From NCBI GenBank assembly GCA_005804885.1, contig SYOX01000180.1, forward strand, positions 1-59,101: a stretch of DNA of 59,101 nt, read 5' to 3'. The position numbers were made by a program, and so were the translations under genes. Below the pieces are notes generated by a model. That model did no database searches and was not told where the DNA came from. It saw only the letters and a list, made by a program, of their open reading frames with translations. Shown one piece after another: positions 58,901-59,101 of this stretch. Source of the DNA: Pseudomonadota bacterium. GTDB taxonomy: Bacteria > Myxococcota_A > Bradymonadia > Bradymonadales > GCA-2716585. Positions within the stretch are counted from its first letter, which is position 1; the number at the start of each line of letters is the position of its first letter.

Positions 58901-59101
58901 TCACTCGCCGCCCATCATCATGCCGTCGGGGAAGATCTCGCCCTGGGCGCCGGCTGCGCCATTGAGGGCGCCGCCGAAGCCGCCCGTGCCGCCCTCGCCT
59001 GGGGTGATCTCGCAGCGCTCGGGGGGCGTTTCGAAGGGCGTGTTGGCGTAGATGCCGAAGCTGAGGCCGCCGCCGCCGCCGCCGCCGGTGCCGCCGGCGC
59101 C
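58901..59101 (-). CDS. Gly-rich protein, C-terminal fragment (5' end outside window)
   Basis: 66 residues from the right edge to the TGA at 58903-58901. The sequence is Gly-rich (GGGGGGG, then LSFGIYANTPFETPPERCEI, TPGEGGTGGFGG) and ends IFPDGMMMGGE. It is the tail of a larger secreted Gly-rich protein of a sort common in myxobacteria. It faces the beta-lactamase-like gene. Function unknown. Confidence 0.6.
   Translation of the reverse strand, partial: GAGGTGGGGGGGLSFGIYANTPFETPPERCEITPGEGGTGGFGGALNGAAGAQGEIFPDGMMMGGE

Noticed and set aside
58901..58936. The Gly-rich protein ends in GGE, like Pup, and a PafA2/Dop homologue is encoded 9 kb away.
   Set aside because: The protein is larger than Pup, Gly-rich throughout, probably secreted, and lacks the coiled-coil body of Pup. 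A GGE end is likely by chance in such a sequence.

Overview
The window is about 59 kb of high-GC DNA that fits a Myxococcota (myxobacterial/deltaproteobacterial) chromosome. The reasons are the many lipoproteins with Asp/Pro/Ala-rich tethers, two secreted proteins built of Dictyostelium-type CDDGxxCT repeats, two Ser/Thr protein kinases, a PilB/PilC pair, a PafA2/Dop-like protein and an MMACHC-like protein. I see no rRNA, tRNA, CRISPR array, transposase or phage module. The genus cannot be fixed from the sequence alone.

Layout. 1-1000: end of malate dehydrogenase, a long palindromic terminator and a BrnT/BrnA toxin-antitoxin pair. 1.2-7.8 kb: a TetR regulator, a small lipoprotein, and two coupled Cys-rich repeat lipoproteins, the first ending in a domain that resembles the eukaryotic BPI/LBP (TULIP) lipid-binding fold. 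8-15.3 kb: AraC-MGMT alkyl-repair protein, then surface glycan genes: a convergent glycosyltransferase and a five-gene minus-strand operon (HisH2, HisF2, WbpG-type amidotransferase, glycosyltransferase, flippase) for an acetamidino-modified sugar. 15.4-21.6 kb: a large glycosidase lipoprotein, a membrane protein, a leucine-rich-repeat protein and a HTH/coiled-coil DNA-binding protein. 21.9-28.6 kb: PilC, PilB, heme A synthase, an ATP-grasp ligase and a degenerate Fur-family regulator.

28.8-35.3 kb is a zinc island: a TTGCAA-N5-TTGCAA box, a His/Cys membrane protein, an outer-membrane-type protein, ZnuA-like binding protein, two unrecognised lipoproteins, ABC ATPase, permease and a candidate 28-residue membrane peptide, mostly joined by ATGA-type overlaps. 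35.4-43 kb: small protein, MgtC/DUF4010 protein, the threonine genes thrA (fused kinase/dehydrogenase), thrB and thrC, and infA. 43-50 kb: an OB-fold lipoprotein, a single polypeptide joining an ECF sigma factor to a Ser/Thr kinase, an MMACHC-like protein, a double glyoxalase-fold protein, and a PafA2/Dop homologue carrying membrane segments inside its catalytic domain, closed by a 50-bp perfect palindrome. 49.7-52 kb: threonine degradation (kbl-tdh). 52.5-58.7 kb: a four-gene operon with a DUF1444-like protein, a kinase with zinc ribbon and cyclase-like tail, a thioredoxin-TPR protein, and a protein whose C-terminal half looks like a catalytically dead class A beta-lactamase. The right edge cuts a Gly-rich protein.

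The most unusual items are the sigma-kinase fusion, the membrane-inserted PafA2/Dop homologue, the BPI-like lipoprotein, the dead beta-lactamase in the kinase operon, and the zinc island with a Fur protein that has lost metal ligands.
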